From the NCBI GenBank assembly GCA_024233835.1, contig JACKPC010000002.1, positions 395,001 to 459,000 on the forward strand: DNA of 64,000 nucleotides. Direction: 5' to 3'. The translations under genes were made by a program, and so were the position numbers. The stretch is from Leptospiraceae bacterium. Its GTDB lineage: Bacteria > Spirochaetota > Leptospiria > Leptospirales > Leptospiraceae. Numbering within the stretch: position 1 is the first letter of the stretch; the number at the start of each line of letters is the position of its first letter. This document shows positions 36,981-44,744 of the stretch, in pieces. The notes beneath the pieces were generated by a model, which saw only the letters and a list, made by a program, of their open reading frames with translations, had not been told where the DNA came from and made no database searches.

Positions 36981-37032
36981 ATATAGAATTTGGCAACTAA
37001 TATTTCTATATTATATAGAATTTGAGAACTAA
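36981..37032. repeat. Two 20-bp direct repeats, 32 bp apart, upstream of the AAA_14 gene
   Basis: ATATAGAATTTGGCAACTAA (36981-37000) and ATATAGAATTTGAGAACTAA (37013-37032) match at 18 of 20 positions. Start-to-start spacing is 32 bp, about three helical turns, as expected for two operator sites on one face. They lie between the two ATPase genes, just 5' of the DUF4143 gene. Confidence 0.65.
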
Positions 37033-37102
37033 GAAATGAGTATCTTTTATAATTTGGTAATTTTAGCCTAAAGGGAAAATTACACGTTCCGAGAGGAAAT
37101 CA

Positions 37103-38647
37103 TCATTTTCCCCATATATCCCCGAACTCTTTCTCTTCGTCATAACGTACAAGAAAAACTTTGATTGCCACTCCGTCAATGGTCTCCACGCCTTCCTTCG
37201 CCCTTTCCGGATAGAGAATATTGTTCGGAACAAAAACCAGATACACTCCTTCGCTGAGACCGAGTGACTTGCAGTAGTAAGGTAATTGTTTCTTACCATC
37301 CTGAAATTGCTTATCGTAGCGATAGACTTTCACTTCAATCAAATATTCTTTGCCGTAGAGGTTGATAAGTATATCCGTATTTCCTAAAGAAGCCTGAGCC
37401 TCCCTGTAGCTTTTGGCGTGGATCATCTGTAAGAAAGATTGAATATACGTTTCAAAACTATAGACCATCACCGCTTCGGGGATAGACTTGTATTCTTTGG
37501 TAATTTCGTCTTTTTCTCGAAAGGGTCGAAAGCTTCTGCGGGCAATGTATTCTTTGTAATTCTCAATCAACTTATCGAGATGGAACTCCCGCTTTTCATC
37601 CAATACAATGTCGTATAACGGAATATTACCTGCAATGCGGTCTCCTTCTCCGTTAGAATAGGGAAAGAATGCATTATATAATCGTTTCTTATATAAAGGA
37701 ACCCAGAACTCAATGTTACCCTTAGAATCTTTTTTTATAAGTCCATTGATATGAAGGTCACGAATGGCCGGCCTATCTATGGAAAACGGAATGCTTTTTT
37801 CAACAAACAGTAACTCTTCTATAAACTTACGATGTTTACCCGCCTTGTTTATAATATTGGCTACATTTTTATCAATCGCTTCGGTAAGATACCAGTCTTC
37901 AACTTTTAGATAATCGCTTAATGTTATCTCTTTCTTGTCAGAACAAATTTCCACTAGCTTACGGGCAAAGCCATTGACAAGACCCGGCTGGTTGGCTGTG
38001 ATTTCAATTATCTTTCGCTTAACGTCGGATGCAAAGAGTTGTCCGGTTTCCTTTTCGTGTTGCTCTAATAGCTCAACAGTTTCTTCATCGGTAAAGTAAG
38101 GAACGTCTAATTCATCGGCTATGTTGAATGGACTTGCGTTATCCTGAATGATACCCGTTATATTAGCAACTCCGACAAGGATAACGGATTTCAATGAATG
38201 GCTGGTTCGGGAATGGTAGATGTTGCGGATTGTATGTAAAAATTGATTGAGAAAGTCGGAATTCAAACCTTCAATTTCATCACAGATAAAGACAAGTTTC
38301 TTATCTTTCTTTAACAAAATTTTATTTGTGAAGTCTACAAAAGATGTAATCTCAAGATTCTCCTGCCAGAATTCAACAAAATGAATATTTAAAAATTCAA
38401 AAAACTCATCTTGACGGGAACCTTTAAAATTCTCCAGATTGACATAACAAACTCTGTATCCATCCTTTTTTAGTTCGTCAGCCAGCAAGCGAAAATAGGT
38501 GCTTTTGCCGGTCTGTCTCGGTGCCCAAATTGTAAAATACCGGCTTTTATAAACAAGGTCTTTTCCTTTGGCAATCAAGTCAGGACGCATCAGGGTATAA
38601 TGCTCCCAGGGGTGGTTTGGACCGGATGTATTAAAATAGCGATTCAT
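37103..38647 (-). CDS. AAA-like ATPase with C-terminal PD-(D/E)XK nuclease-like domain
   Basis: A 514-aa protein. N-terminal P-loop WAPRQTGKSTYFRLLADEL at 41-59, Walker B KLVFICDEIEGLNSDFLNQF, and ILVGVANI. A winged-helix-like region (RPAIRDLHINGLIKKDSKG) follows. The C-terminal 120 residues have the PDDEXK_9-type core: NTDILINLYGKEYLIEVKVYR with Asp and E-x-K. Proteins of this architecture are scattered in diverse bacteria with no settled role; some sit near defence loci. It precedes the DUF4143 ATPase on the same strand by about 100 bases. Confidence 0.8.
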   Translation of the reverse strand: MNRYFNTSGPNHPWEHYTLMRPDLIAKGKDLVYKSRYFTIWAPRQTGKSTYFRLLADELKKDGYRVCYVNLENFKGSRQDEFFEFLNIHFVEFWQENLEITSFVDFTNKILLKKDKKLVFICDEIEGLNSDFLNQFLHTIRNIYHSRTSHSLKSVILVGVANITGIIQDNASPFNIADELDVPYFTDEETVELLEQHEKETGQLFASDVKRKIIEITANQPGLVNGFARKLVEICSDKKEITLSDYLKVEDWYLTEAIDKNVANIINKAGKHRKFIEELLFVEKSIPFSIDRPAIRDLHINGLIKKDSKGNIEFWVPLYKKRLYNAFFPYSNGEGDRIAGNIPLYDIVLDEKREFHLDKLIENYKEYIARRSFRPFREKDEITKEYKSIPEAVMVYSFETYIQSFLQMIHAKSYREAQASLGNTDILINLYGKEYLIEVKVYRYDKQFQDGKKQLPYYCKSLGLSEGVYLVFVPNNILYPERAKEGVETIDGVAIKVFLVRYDEEKEFGDIWGK

Positions 38648-39194
38648 GACTTTCAGTTTCAGGATAATTTTTGAAAGGAATCTGTAAATCAGAAATTGTA
38701 GTTGTTTTTTCCTGAATGAAGGTTTTTTCAGCTAAATATTCTTTCCAAAAAGATATACAATTTTTTTATAACCCAAAGAATCTCTTGCTTTCATTATTTC
38801 CAAGACCATCCTAAGTTTTATGAGTAATAAAAATGAGTGTCTATTTCCTTACAGCGTGTCTTAAAACAGGCTTATCTATTAAAGAAAAGCAAGCTGCAAT
38901 AGCCTGTAGCTTCATTTTCAGACAGGCTCTTATAAGATCAACTATAGTCCTTACCACTGGATATACCGACATGACTTTGTGACATTTAATATTGCAGTCC
39001 CTATGCCATTTACAACAGTACTGATTCAGCTTTAGTGGATTTTTAAATCGCTTACGCCTTTCTTCAGTGAGTATCATATTGTTCCTGTATTGTTCTTTTA
39101 TTAATATTTAATACTTCAAGTTAACTTTAAAAAACATATAATCCAAGTTTTCAATGGAACTCATAGACTTATTCCTATCTAACAGAGCTGCTAT
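38648..39194. other. 547-base low-coding gap with one doubtful small frame
   Basis: Apart from the 78-codon frame described separately, nothing convincing is visible. AT-rich stretches flank a central segment near 38840-38930 where ACAGGC and GCCTGT elements can pair. It separates the ATPase pair from the RHS array. Confidence 0.5.
38841..39077 (-). CDS. Doubtful 78-aa Cys-rich frame
   Basis: Residues YCCKWHRDCNIKC suggest a metal-binding knuckle, followed by a hydrophobic helix-like part. AGGA stands five bases before ATG, which is the best argument for reality. No family recognised; it may be a relic of a mobile gene. The opposite strand has an equally short frame over the same bases, so coding is uncertain. 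Confidence 0.3.
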   Translation of the reverse strand: MILTEERRKRFKNPLKLNQYCCKWHRDCNIKCHKVMSVYPVVRTIVDLIRACLKMKLQAIAACFSLIDKPVLRHAVRK

Positions 39195-40241
39195 TTAATA
39201 CCCTTCCGAGTATGGAACATATAACTCCTTTGATTTTGAAAAATTGAACTTTAATCGAGAATAGTCATATTCCATTTCCAAATTTATCCATTTGTAGATA
39301 TTAAATAAAAATCTAATCTTTGCTTTTACCCCATAAATAGTTGTTTTCCTGTTTTCTTCTGCAAAAGAACGTTCAGTAGAATTTCGAAATCCCGCTGTTA
39401 TTATACGTTTATATAGAGAATTCGCACTACTTGAGGACTTCATATTTCCCTGAATATACACAGGGTATATTTCAAAAATACTATTAAACCAGGATGTCAT
39501 AAGGTATGAATACCTGAATAAAAATTCAGGACCTACTCGATTAAATTCCTCCGTTTTCCTTGCATCGTAAGAAAGAGTAATCCCCAACAATGAGCTAAAA
39601 TCCATATATGGTAGATAGCTATAATAACCATCCCATGAGTAATATAACTTATAAGCTCCTATTCCAAAATCATAATAGGACTTTTGGTTCAAAACCTTTC
39701 TTTTATAAATATCAAAATGGGATTCTCTTCGTAAAAAATATGTAGCCTCATAAAAATGAAAGAATCGAGGTGGATCAAAGGTTCCACTCGTTCTTTCATT
39801 CGCACCTCTAATACCAACGTATTCAAACTGGACTCCTATTTGCGGCTTAATCAGAAACAAGTTCAGGTAAAGTCCGGATACACTTGGCCCATCGCCTGCA
39901 CGTCGGTTGGCTTCGTTCTCGTAGCGCAGGGTATTCTGGTTCCCAATACCCATATTCGCAAGTGGACTTCGACCGAGATAGGCAAGGTAGTTATTTGTTC
40001 CCATCTCGTTATACTGCTGAATATGCGCTGACTCGTGACGGAATGTTTCGCTATCATGCCCACCAGCTACAGCGAAGTTTCCAAGTGCAATTCCATTGCC
40101 TTTTGGAACTAAGCCTCCTCCACGCACAACCACACCACCTCTGACAAAGTTCAAAGATGGTTTCTTTCTGCCTATCTGCCCGGTAATATAGTTCAGTCCG
40201 GCAAAACTATATCCTATCACACTGCTAAATGGATTTATCAT
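39195..40241 (-). CDS. Headless RHS-type tail with HExxH motif joined to a barrel-like C terminus
   Basis: A 348-aa protein. Residues 1-110 resemble the tail of the RHS protein at 40617: INPFSSVIGYSFAG, a Gly-rich stretch and FRHESAHIQQYNEMG with HExxH at 69-73, then YENEANRRAGD. From about 120 on, alternating aromatic/polar strands (YYDFGIGAYKLYYSWDGYYS and similar) look like an outer-membrane beta-barrel. No RHS core or signal peptide is present. The start at 40241 is chosen for a GAGGGG five bases before ATG; an open frame extends 28 codons further upstream with no ribosome site. It is probably an orphan tail left by RHS recombination, or a standalone protein of the same family. Confidence 0.65.
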   Translation of the reverse strand: MINPFSSVIGYSFAGLNYITGQIGRKKPSLNFVRGGVVVRGGGLVPKGNGIALGNFAVAGGHDSETFRHESAHIQQYNEMGTNNYLAYLGRSPLANMGIGNQNTLRYENEANRRAGDGPSVSGLYLNLFLIKPQIGVQFEYVGIRGANERTSGTFDPPRFFHFYEATYFLRRESHFDIYKRKVLNQKSYYDFGIGAYKLYYSWDGYYSYLPYMDFSSLLGITLSYDARKTEEFNRVGPEFLFRYSYLMTSWFNSIFEIYPVYIQGNMKSSSSANSLYKRIITAGFRNSTERSFAEENRKTTIYGVKAKIRFLFNIYKWINLEMEYDYSRLKFNFSKSKELYVPYSEGY

Positions 40242-40362
40242 ATTTACCCCTCTTTCTAAATCATTCCTGATTCCCTTATGTTTTACTTTCATGCGTGATA
40301 AATGTTTCTGTTCCCAGGTATTCAAAAGAAACGCACCAACCGTGCTTGTTTATATTCGAAAT

Positions 40363-40617
40363 TTATGGAAAAAGAAATCCACCTTTGTTCATTTTATTTT
40401 CATAATCCTTAACTCTCTCCAAGCATCTTATATATAAAAGTAAATTAACTAAATCAGTTTGTTCTCCAAAAATATAATCTTTTTTATCCTCATGAACTGA
40501 ATTTGTAAAGTTAAACTCAAGGACACCTTTTCTGCATTTACTTCTTGTTGGTCTTGGTTGCATGCAACACATGAGGAAAAATAGAAAGAAATATGCGATT
40601 ATAAGAAGTTGCTTCAT
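40363..40617 (-). CDS. Small lipoprotein after RHS protein 1; candidate immunity protein
   Basis: An 84-aa protein with a lipoprotein signal ending FLMCC at about 18, then a charged soluble part (VHEDKKDYIFGEQTDLVNLL). Its ATG shares one base with the RHS stop (TAATG), so the two are translationally coupled. Position, size and coupling match an immunity gene for the tail of the adjacent RHS protein. Sequence does not match the corresponding lipoprotein at 44463, as expected if each fits its own tail. Function is inference. Confidence 0.6.
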   Translation of the reverse strand: MKQLLIIAYFFLFFLMCCMQPRPTRSKCRKGVLEFNFTNSVHEDKKDYIFGEQTDLVNLLLYIRCLERVKDYENKMNKGGFLFP

Positions 40618-42050
40618 TATAGTTCTCCATATAAATAGTTAAAAAATAAATATAACAATGCCGGCTCGATAGTTTTCCCTTTACTATTACTATAATCAAT
40701 AAAAGATTTATACATATAATAATTTCTTACGTGATTATAATTAGCAGACATGCTTCTATAATCTGCATTATTTTCAGCCCAGTAGTTTGATTTACTCGGA
40801 TACATTACATCTTCAAAGGGTCGTTTTGCATGAGCAGCAAAATACTTATGATCTCCCCAATCCCTGTACTGGTCGAGATGACCGTATTCATGCAATCTTG
40901 TTGCTTGAGTAATTCCGTTTGGGAGCATTGCAAATGGTCCCCAAACAGATGCTCTGTGTGGTAAGTTCATATTTTCCATACCATATCCTCCGTTGTGATA
41001 GGTTATATAAGGCATTTTTTTTCCTCGCAGTCCGTTTGTGGCAGCAGACTGAATAAACATTCCAGAGGAGTAATAAAACCCCGCAGTAAACATTGGTTGA
41101 ACCAATAGCGATAAGCCGGGATTCATAACTGCTAGTGCAAATTGAGCACCCCTGCCTGCACTCTTTATAAAAGCATTGCCATGTGTGAGTGCTTTTGCAT
41201 TATGATGTCTTCCGAATATAAATCTGTTTATGGGTCGTGATATATTTCTTGCCCATTTTCCTTTTGTTATGTGACTTAGCTTCCAATGCCCCGTCGGGTC
41301 GGTATACATGACCGGGTTGCCTTCGACATACATGTAGAGGTTCATGCCGAAGGTAGATTCGGGGTTGATGACTGTGTCCGGCTGGATGAAGCGACCGATA
41401 GCGGGGTCGTAATAGCGAGACTTATAGTAGTAGAGTCCTGTTTCCGGGTCTTCTTCCTGTCCTGTGTATTTGTAACGGAAGATATCCGGGCCGCTGGAGT
41501 TTGTGCGATTGACTTCACCGTAGGGCTTGTAGGTGATATAGCTTTTCCCGGTGTCTATGTCCACACCACTCACCATGTTTCCACTGGCATCTGTTACCAT
41601 GCTCACAGAACCGAGATGGTCGGGATGGAAAAAATACATCCCCATTGCCGGTGTACCGGGAGCTGGACCACTATTTCCTCCTCCACCGGTATTTGTCGGC
41701 GGGTTTGTTTGATTCCCTGTTGGAGGCAGAGGAGAAGTTGTGTTTGTATTTGTGGAAGTTCCGGAGGGTTTCTGTCCACAGCCCTCAAAAGTTATCTGGT
41801 ATAGGGTGCAATCTTCTTTGGTTTCTCCTGTATTACCATTCACTGGAGTCGATGGACTTGATGGGCTTGCCGGGTTATTGTTATTCGGTTCCGAGACAGA
41901 AGGAGTATCTTCTGAGATTACATTATCCTGCTTATTGGTATAAGATGCAAGTAACCAGAAGGGAGGAGCTTTCTTTCCCGTCAATGCCTGCGGAAGGCAA
42001 TTGGCGAATACAAGGAAAAAGATACAACATATAAAACGATAACTATTCAT
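40617..42050 (-). CDS. Short RHS-core lipoprotein 1 with HExxH tail
   Basis: A 477-aa protein. Signal ends VFANC at 18. Residues 20-135 are a Pro/Asn/Thr/Gly-rich stalk. The RHS-associated core is residues 137-258: FHPDHLGSVSMVTDASGN, YKPYGEV, RYKYTGQEEDPETGLYYYK, RYYDPAIGRFIQPDT, and the junction YTDPTGHW. The tail (259-477) is AT-rich in base use, contains HEYGH at 387-391 followed by LDQYRDWG, and an ENNADYRS element that could complete a zinc site. Full-length RHS shells are over 1,000 residues; this is a minimal form. It overlaps lipoprotein genes on both sides. It may be a surface-displayed toxin or adhesin. Confidence 0.85.
   Translation of the reverse strand: MNSYRFICCIFFLVFANCLPQALTGKKAPPFWLLASYTNKQDNVISEDTPSVSEPNNNNPASPSSPSTPVNGNTGETKEDCTLYQITFEGCGQKPSGTSTNTNTTSPLPPTGNQTNPPTNTGGGGNSGPAPGTPAMGMYFFHPDHLGSVSMVTDASGNMVSGVDIDTGKSYITYKPYGEVNRTNSSGPDIFRYKYTGQEEDPETGLYYYKSRYYDPAIGRFIQPDTVINPESTFGMNLYMYVEGNPVMYTDPTGHWKLSHITKGKWARNISRPINRFIFGRHHNAKALTHGNAFIKSAGRGAQFALAVMNPGLSLLVQPMFTAGFYYSSGMFIQSAATNGLRGKKMPYITYHNGGYGMENMNLPHRASVWGPFAMLPNGITQATRLHEYGHLDQYRDWGDHKYFAAHAKRPFEDVMYPSKSNYWAENNADYRSMSANYNHVRNYYMYKSFIDYSNSKGKTIEPALLYLFFNYLYGEL
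41281..42000. repeat. 720-bp RHS head/core repeat, copy 1
   Basis: Matches 45423-46142 at a constant offset of 4,142 bases, with no insertion or deletion and few substitutions; about 300 bases within 41690-41980 look identical. The repeat is clearly richer in G+C than the tails. It covers the stalk and RHS core but stops at the DPxGHW junction and inside the signal peptide. Confidence 0.9.
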
Positions 42051-42679
42051 GGGTTTTCTACTTTTATACTATCGCAAAACTCATTTTTTGTTTTTAAAAA
42101 AAAGCAATCATATAAAATCCGTTTTACGATATCCTCACGAATCAGTTCTCCAAAAAACTGGAACAGCACATACTGATGTGTCCTGTATGTTAGATTATCT
42201 AAATACAAGTAAAAATCGAATATTGAAGTTTTATAATAACTCACATATTTTATATATTTTTTTGATAACAATACTTTACCTTTATTTAAAAGTATATATT
42301 CAAACTCTATTTTATTTTGTATGTGCAAGGAATGTAATCCTAAAGTTAAACCTGAAAATATTGCATCCAATATCCCTCTCCCAATGTTCGTATCTACTAT
42401 ATTTGCATTTATTTTAATGGAAAGGTTTTGTAGCACAATACGTTTGCCTTTTTTATCCTCATTCTTTTTTAAACCCTTTTCTGTGAAAAATGACAACCAT
42501 TTTCTATGTTCATCATTTATGAAAATTGTAATATCATTCTTTACTTGCATTGTTAATGGGATATCAATATACAGGTTATCTACTTTGGTTGGATATTTGG
42601 TTTCTTCTACAGATACTAATTGACAAGAAAATAAAATTATGCTAAAAATAAAAATCGATAATTTAATTTTAAGGTCCAC
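42047..42679 (-). CDS. Lipoprotein between a tail remnant and RHS protein 1
   Basis: A 210-aa protein with signal ending ILFSC at 19, followed by a mixed alpha/beta part (KVDNLYIDIPLTMQVKNDI, GKRIVLQNLSIKINANIV). It overlaps the remnant gene upstream by 11 bases and the RHS 1 ATG by four (ATGA). It may be the immunity partner of the lost RHS protein whose tail survives at 42669. No family recognised. Confidence 0.6.
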   Translation of the reverse strand: MDLKIKLSIFIFSIILFSCQLVSVEETKYPTKVDNLYIDIPLTMQVKNDITIFINDEHRKWLSFFTEKGLKKNEDKKGKRIVLQNLSIKINANIVDTNIGRGILDAIFSGLTLGLHSLHIQNKIEFEYILLNKGKVLLSKKYIKYVSYYKTSIFDFYLYLDNLTYRTHQYVLFQFFGELIREDIVKRILYDCFFLKTKNEFCDSIKVENP

Positions 42680-43124
42680 CGAATACTCCCATCATACAGG
42701 CACCGTCGATAAGCTTATCTTCTTCTTTATAATTCGAGATAGTATGTTGATAAAATGATAATGCACAAATCTGTCTTGTAAAACCATAACCAAAGATCGG
42801 TGGTTTCAGACTTTCATTTACTTGATTTACCGCATAGGAAACTCCCAAATCAACTATTGCGTCCATTAAGTTACCAGCGGTGCCAAGTGCAAATATTGTT
42901 CCAAACGCAGCAATACCTGTTCCCACATCCTTAACCCTATTTATTTTCCTATCGTAAAATTTCTTTTTATCCGCCAAGAAACCATAGATAAAACCATATC
43001 TTGCACCTTCTTCTCCATTGGCCATGTAACCAATGATTGTGCTCTTTATTGTGCTATCTAATTTGTTTCTATCATTTGTTCCCCTTAGATACTTTGAACC
43101 ACTATCCCAGACTTTTGCACCAGG
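42669..43124 (-). pseudogene. RHS-like C-terminal tail remnant cut off by the IS3 element
   Basis: The frame is open from 43124, where it meets a TAG formed at the insertion-sequence end, to its stop at 42669: 151 codons without a proper start. An internal ATG at 43025 would give 118 aa. Sequence includes VWDSGSKYLRGTNDRNKLDS and a Gly/Ala-rich hydrophobic part (DVGTGIAAFGTIFALGTAGN) like those of RHS tails. The absence of any core, and the position directly beside the IS, indicate that the 5' part was lost. It overlaps a lipoprotein gene as the intact RHS genes do. Confidence 0.6.
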
Positions 43125-43154
43125 CTAGCCTAGTTACGTTTTAGTGGACACATA

Positions 43155-43997
43155 CTACGCAGCCATTTCCTCATATTCTGTGGGAGTTTTATATCCTAAA
43201 AAAGAATGCGTTCTTTGTCGATTATAAAATATTTCAATATAATCAAAAAACTCTTTTTTTGCATCTTCCAGATCGTAAAACACATTTACTTCCATTTCTC
43301 TTTTTAAGGTACTGAAGTATGATTCAGCCACTGCATTATCCCAGCAGTTTCCTTTTCTACTATTACTTCTTATTATTTTATTTTCAATTAACTTGATTCT
43401 TGTCTTTCGCGAGCAATAATTAGATCCACGATCCGTATGGAAAATAAGCCCACGTCCTGGTCGACGAGACCGTATTGCCTTATCAAGAGTTGTTGTTATC
43501 AGTTCCGAATCATTCTTCTCTGATAGACTCCAACCCACTACCTTTCTCGAATACAAATCTATGATCACACAGAGATATAACCAACTTTCCTTTTGCTTTA
43601 TATAAGTTACATCTGATACCCAGATTTTATCCTTCTTCTCTGGGGAAAAATTCCTTTTAACAAGGTCTCTTGCTATACGTTCGTTGTGTTGTGAATCAGT
43701 TGTTGAAATCTTGAACTTTTTCTCCTGTTTGCCCCTTATCCCCAATAATTTCATCATTTTACGCACTCTACGAGCACCATAAGATTCATCTTTTTTCTTT
43801 ACTGCTTCTAACAAACGAATAAGCCCATATGTCTTTCTGCTTTTCTTCCATATTTCCTTTAAATGCTCTATCATTTCTGGACAATATTTCAATAGCTCGT
43901 CTTTACACACTTTAAGATAATTGTAATATCCTGATTTAGATACATCTAATACTATTGCCATTCTCACAATGGAAAACTCTCTATTGTGAGTCTCCAT
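43155..43997 (-). CDS. IS3-family transposase OrfB (DDE integrase core)
   Basis: A 280-aa rve integrase domain. The catalytic triad is visible in WVSDVTYIKQKESWLYLCVI (first Asp), FHTDRGSNYCS (second Asp) and GNCWDNAVAESYFSTLK (Glu), with the second Asp and Glu about 35 residues apart. The frame stays open upstream of ATG 43997 into orfA (PVDRYKF before the Met), and an AAAAG tract at 44020-44024 lies in the overlap, so an OrfAB fusion by -1 frameshifting is likely, as in the family. No inactivating mutation is seen. Confidence 0.95.
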   Translation of the reverse strand: METHNREFSIVRMAIVLDVSKSGYYNYLKVCKDELLKYCPEMIEHLKEIWKKSRKTYGLIRLLEAVKKKDESYGARRVRKMMKLLGIRGKQEKKFKISTTDSQHNERIARDLVKRNFSPEKKDKIWVSDVTYIKQKESWLYLCVIIDLYSRKVVGWSLSEKNDSELITTTLDKAIRSRRPGRGLIFHTDRGSNYCSRKTRIKLIENKIIRSNSRKGNCWDNAVAESYFSTLKREMEVNVFYDLEDAKKEFFDYIEIFYNRQRTHSFLGYKTPTEYEEMAA

Positions 43998-44011
43998 AAA
44001 TTTGTATCTGT

Positions 44012-44302
44012 CTACTGGTCTTTTGAGAGAATGGCTGCAAACTTTTTTAAAATCGCAACCTCTTCCTTTAACTTCATATTTTCCTTGCGAAGGTTCTTCA
44101 ATTCTTCTCGATCTTTTATCTGCTTATCCGTCATCGGTATCTCACTTTCCTGATTTTGAAGATAGTCTTTTCTCCAGGTCTGTAAAGTATGATAATTTAT
44201 ACCCAGTGATTCCGCTACTTCTTTTATTGTAAATGAACCACTCAATGTCCTTTTTACCGCCTGTTCCTTGAACTCTTCAGAGTATTTTCCTTTCTTTTTC
44301 AT
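44012..44302 (-). CDS. IS3-family OrfA (helix-turn-helix transposase subunit)
   Basis: A 96-aa HTH_Tnp_1-type protein: YSEEFKEQAVKRTLSGSFTI then EVAESLGINYHTLQTWRKDY, followed by a leucine-zipper-like coil (ELKNLRKENMKLKEEVAILK). It binds the terminal repeats and regulates OrfAB. GAGG precedes ATG. It ends in SKDQ over the A-rich slippery tract used to reach orfB. Confidence 0.95.
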   Translation of the reverse strand: MKKKGKYSEEFKEQAVKRTLSGSFTIKEVAESLGINYHTLQTWRKDYLQNQESEIPMTDKQIKDREELKNLRKENMKLKEEVAILKKFAAILSKDQ

Positions 44303-44385
44303 CTTTTTATTACCTCGTTTTTTGTTAAAAAAGGTGTCTACTATACCGTAACTAGCTCAGCATAAGGGTGTGTTTCTTTTTCTTT

Positions 44386-44412
44386 TCTTCTTTCACACAG
44401 CATGAAAGAAGA
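44386..44412. other. 10-bp perfect hairpin between lipoprotein gene and IS3
   Basis: TCTTCTTTCA (44386-44395) and TGAAAGAAGA (44403-44412) with a 7-base loop. It stands about 50 bases past the stop of the small lipoprotein gene and would be the natural end of the RHS 2 operon, but no T-run follows on the minus strand. Confidence 0.45.
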
Positions 44413-44462
44413 GTTGTTATTAGTATTATAATATATATCTGTATTCTCATTAAGATATCCGT

Positions 44463-44744
44463 TCAGTCCTTATTATTTACATAACCCCTATAGTATCGAG
44501 TTAGAATATCATCGCTTGGTGCAAAATAACAGTCGTAATGTTGGAATAATACAAACATTAGCAATAATCTTTCTGCTTCCATTTTTTCTTTTGCATCCAT
44601 AAATACCATTTTTTCATAATCGTTATAACTCAATACAATTTGTAATTTACCATCTCCACAAATTCGTTTCTTCCTATCTTCAGCAGGTCCTCTGGTACAA
44701 AAACTCAAAATGCAGACAATAATGAATAATATTGTATTTTTCAT
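44463..44744 (-). CDS. Small lipoprotein after RHS protein 2; candidate immunity protein
   Basis: A 93-aa protein with signal ending ILSFC at 16 and a soluble part with KKRICGDGKLQIVLSYNDYE. It overlaps the RHS 2 stop by four bases (ATGA), the same layout as the lipoprotein after RHS 1, but the sequence is different. The pairing of a unique tail with a unique small lipoprotein is the pattern of polymorphic toxin and immunity genes. No family recognised. Confidence 0.6.
   Translation of the reverse strand: MKNTILFIIVCILSFCTRGPAEDRKKRICGDGKLQIVLSYNDYEKMVFMDAKEKMEAERLLLMFVLFQHYDCYFAPSDDILTRYYRGYVNNKD

Larger units (their letters stand above)
43130..44355 (-). mobile_element. IS3-family insertion sequence
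   Basis: About 1.23 kb, with terminal inverted repeats CTAGTTACGTTTTAGTGGACAC (43130-43151) and the complement of CTAGTTACGGTATAGTAGACAC (44334-44355), 19 of 22 matching (each 22-mer is near the reading limit and is given once). It carries intact orfA and orfB. No convincing target duplication is seen: the flanks read AGC and CTC. Either the ends extend a few bases further (TGAGCTAG on the right) or one flank was rearranged after insertion. Confidence 0.88.

Noticed and set aside
41286..42034. Long plus-strand frames opposite RHS protein 1 (and the same at 45506-46149)
   Set aside because: They mirror the G+C-rich RHS core in antisense, lack ribosome sites and exist in both copies only because the DNA is repeated.
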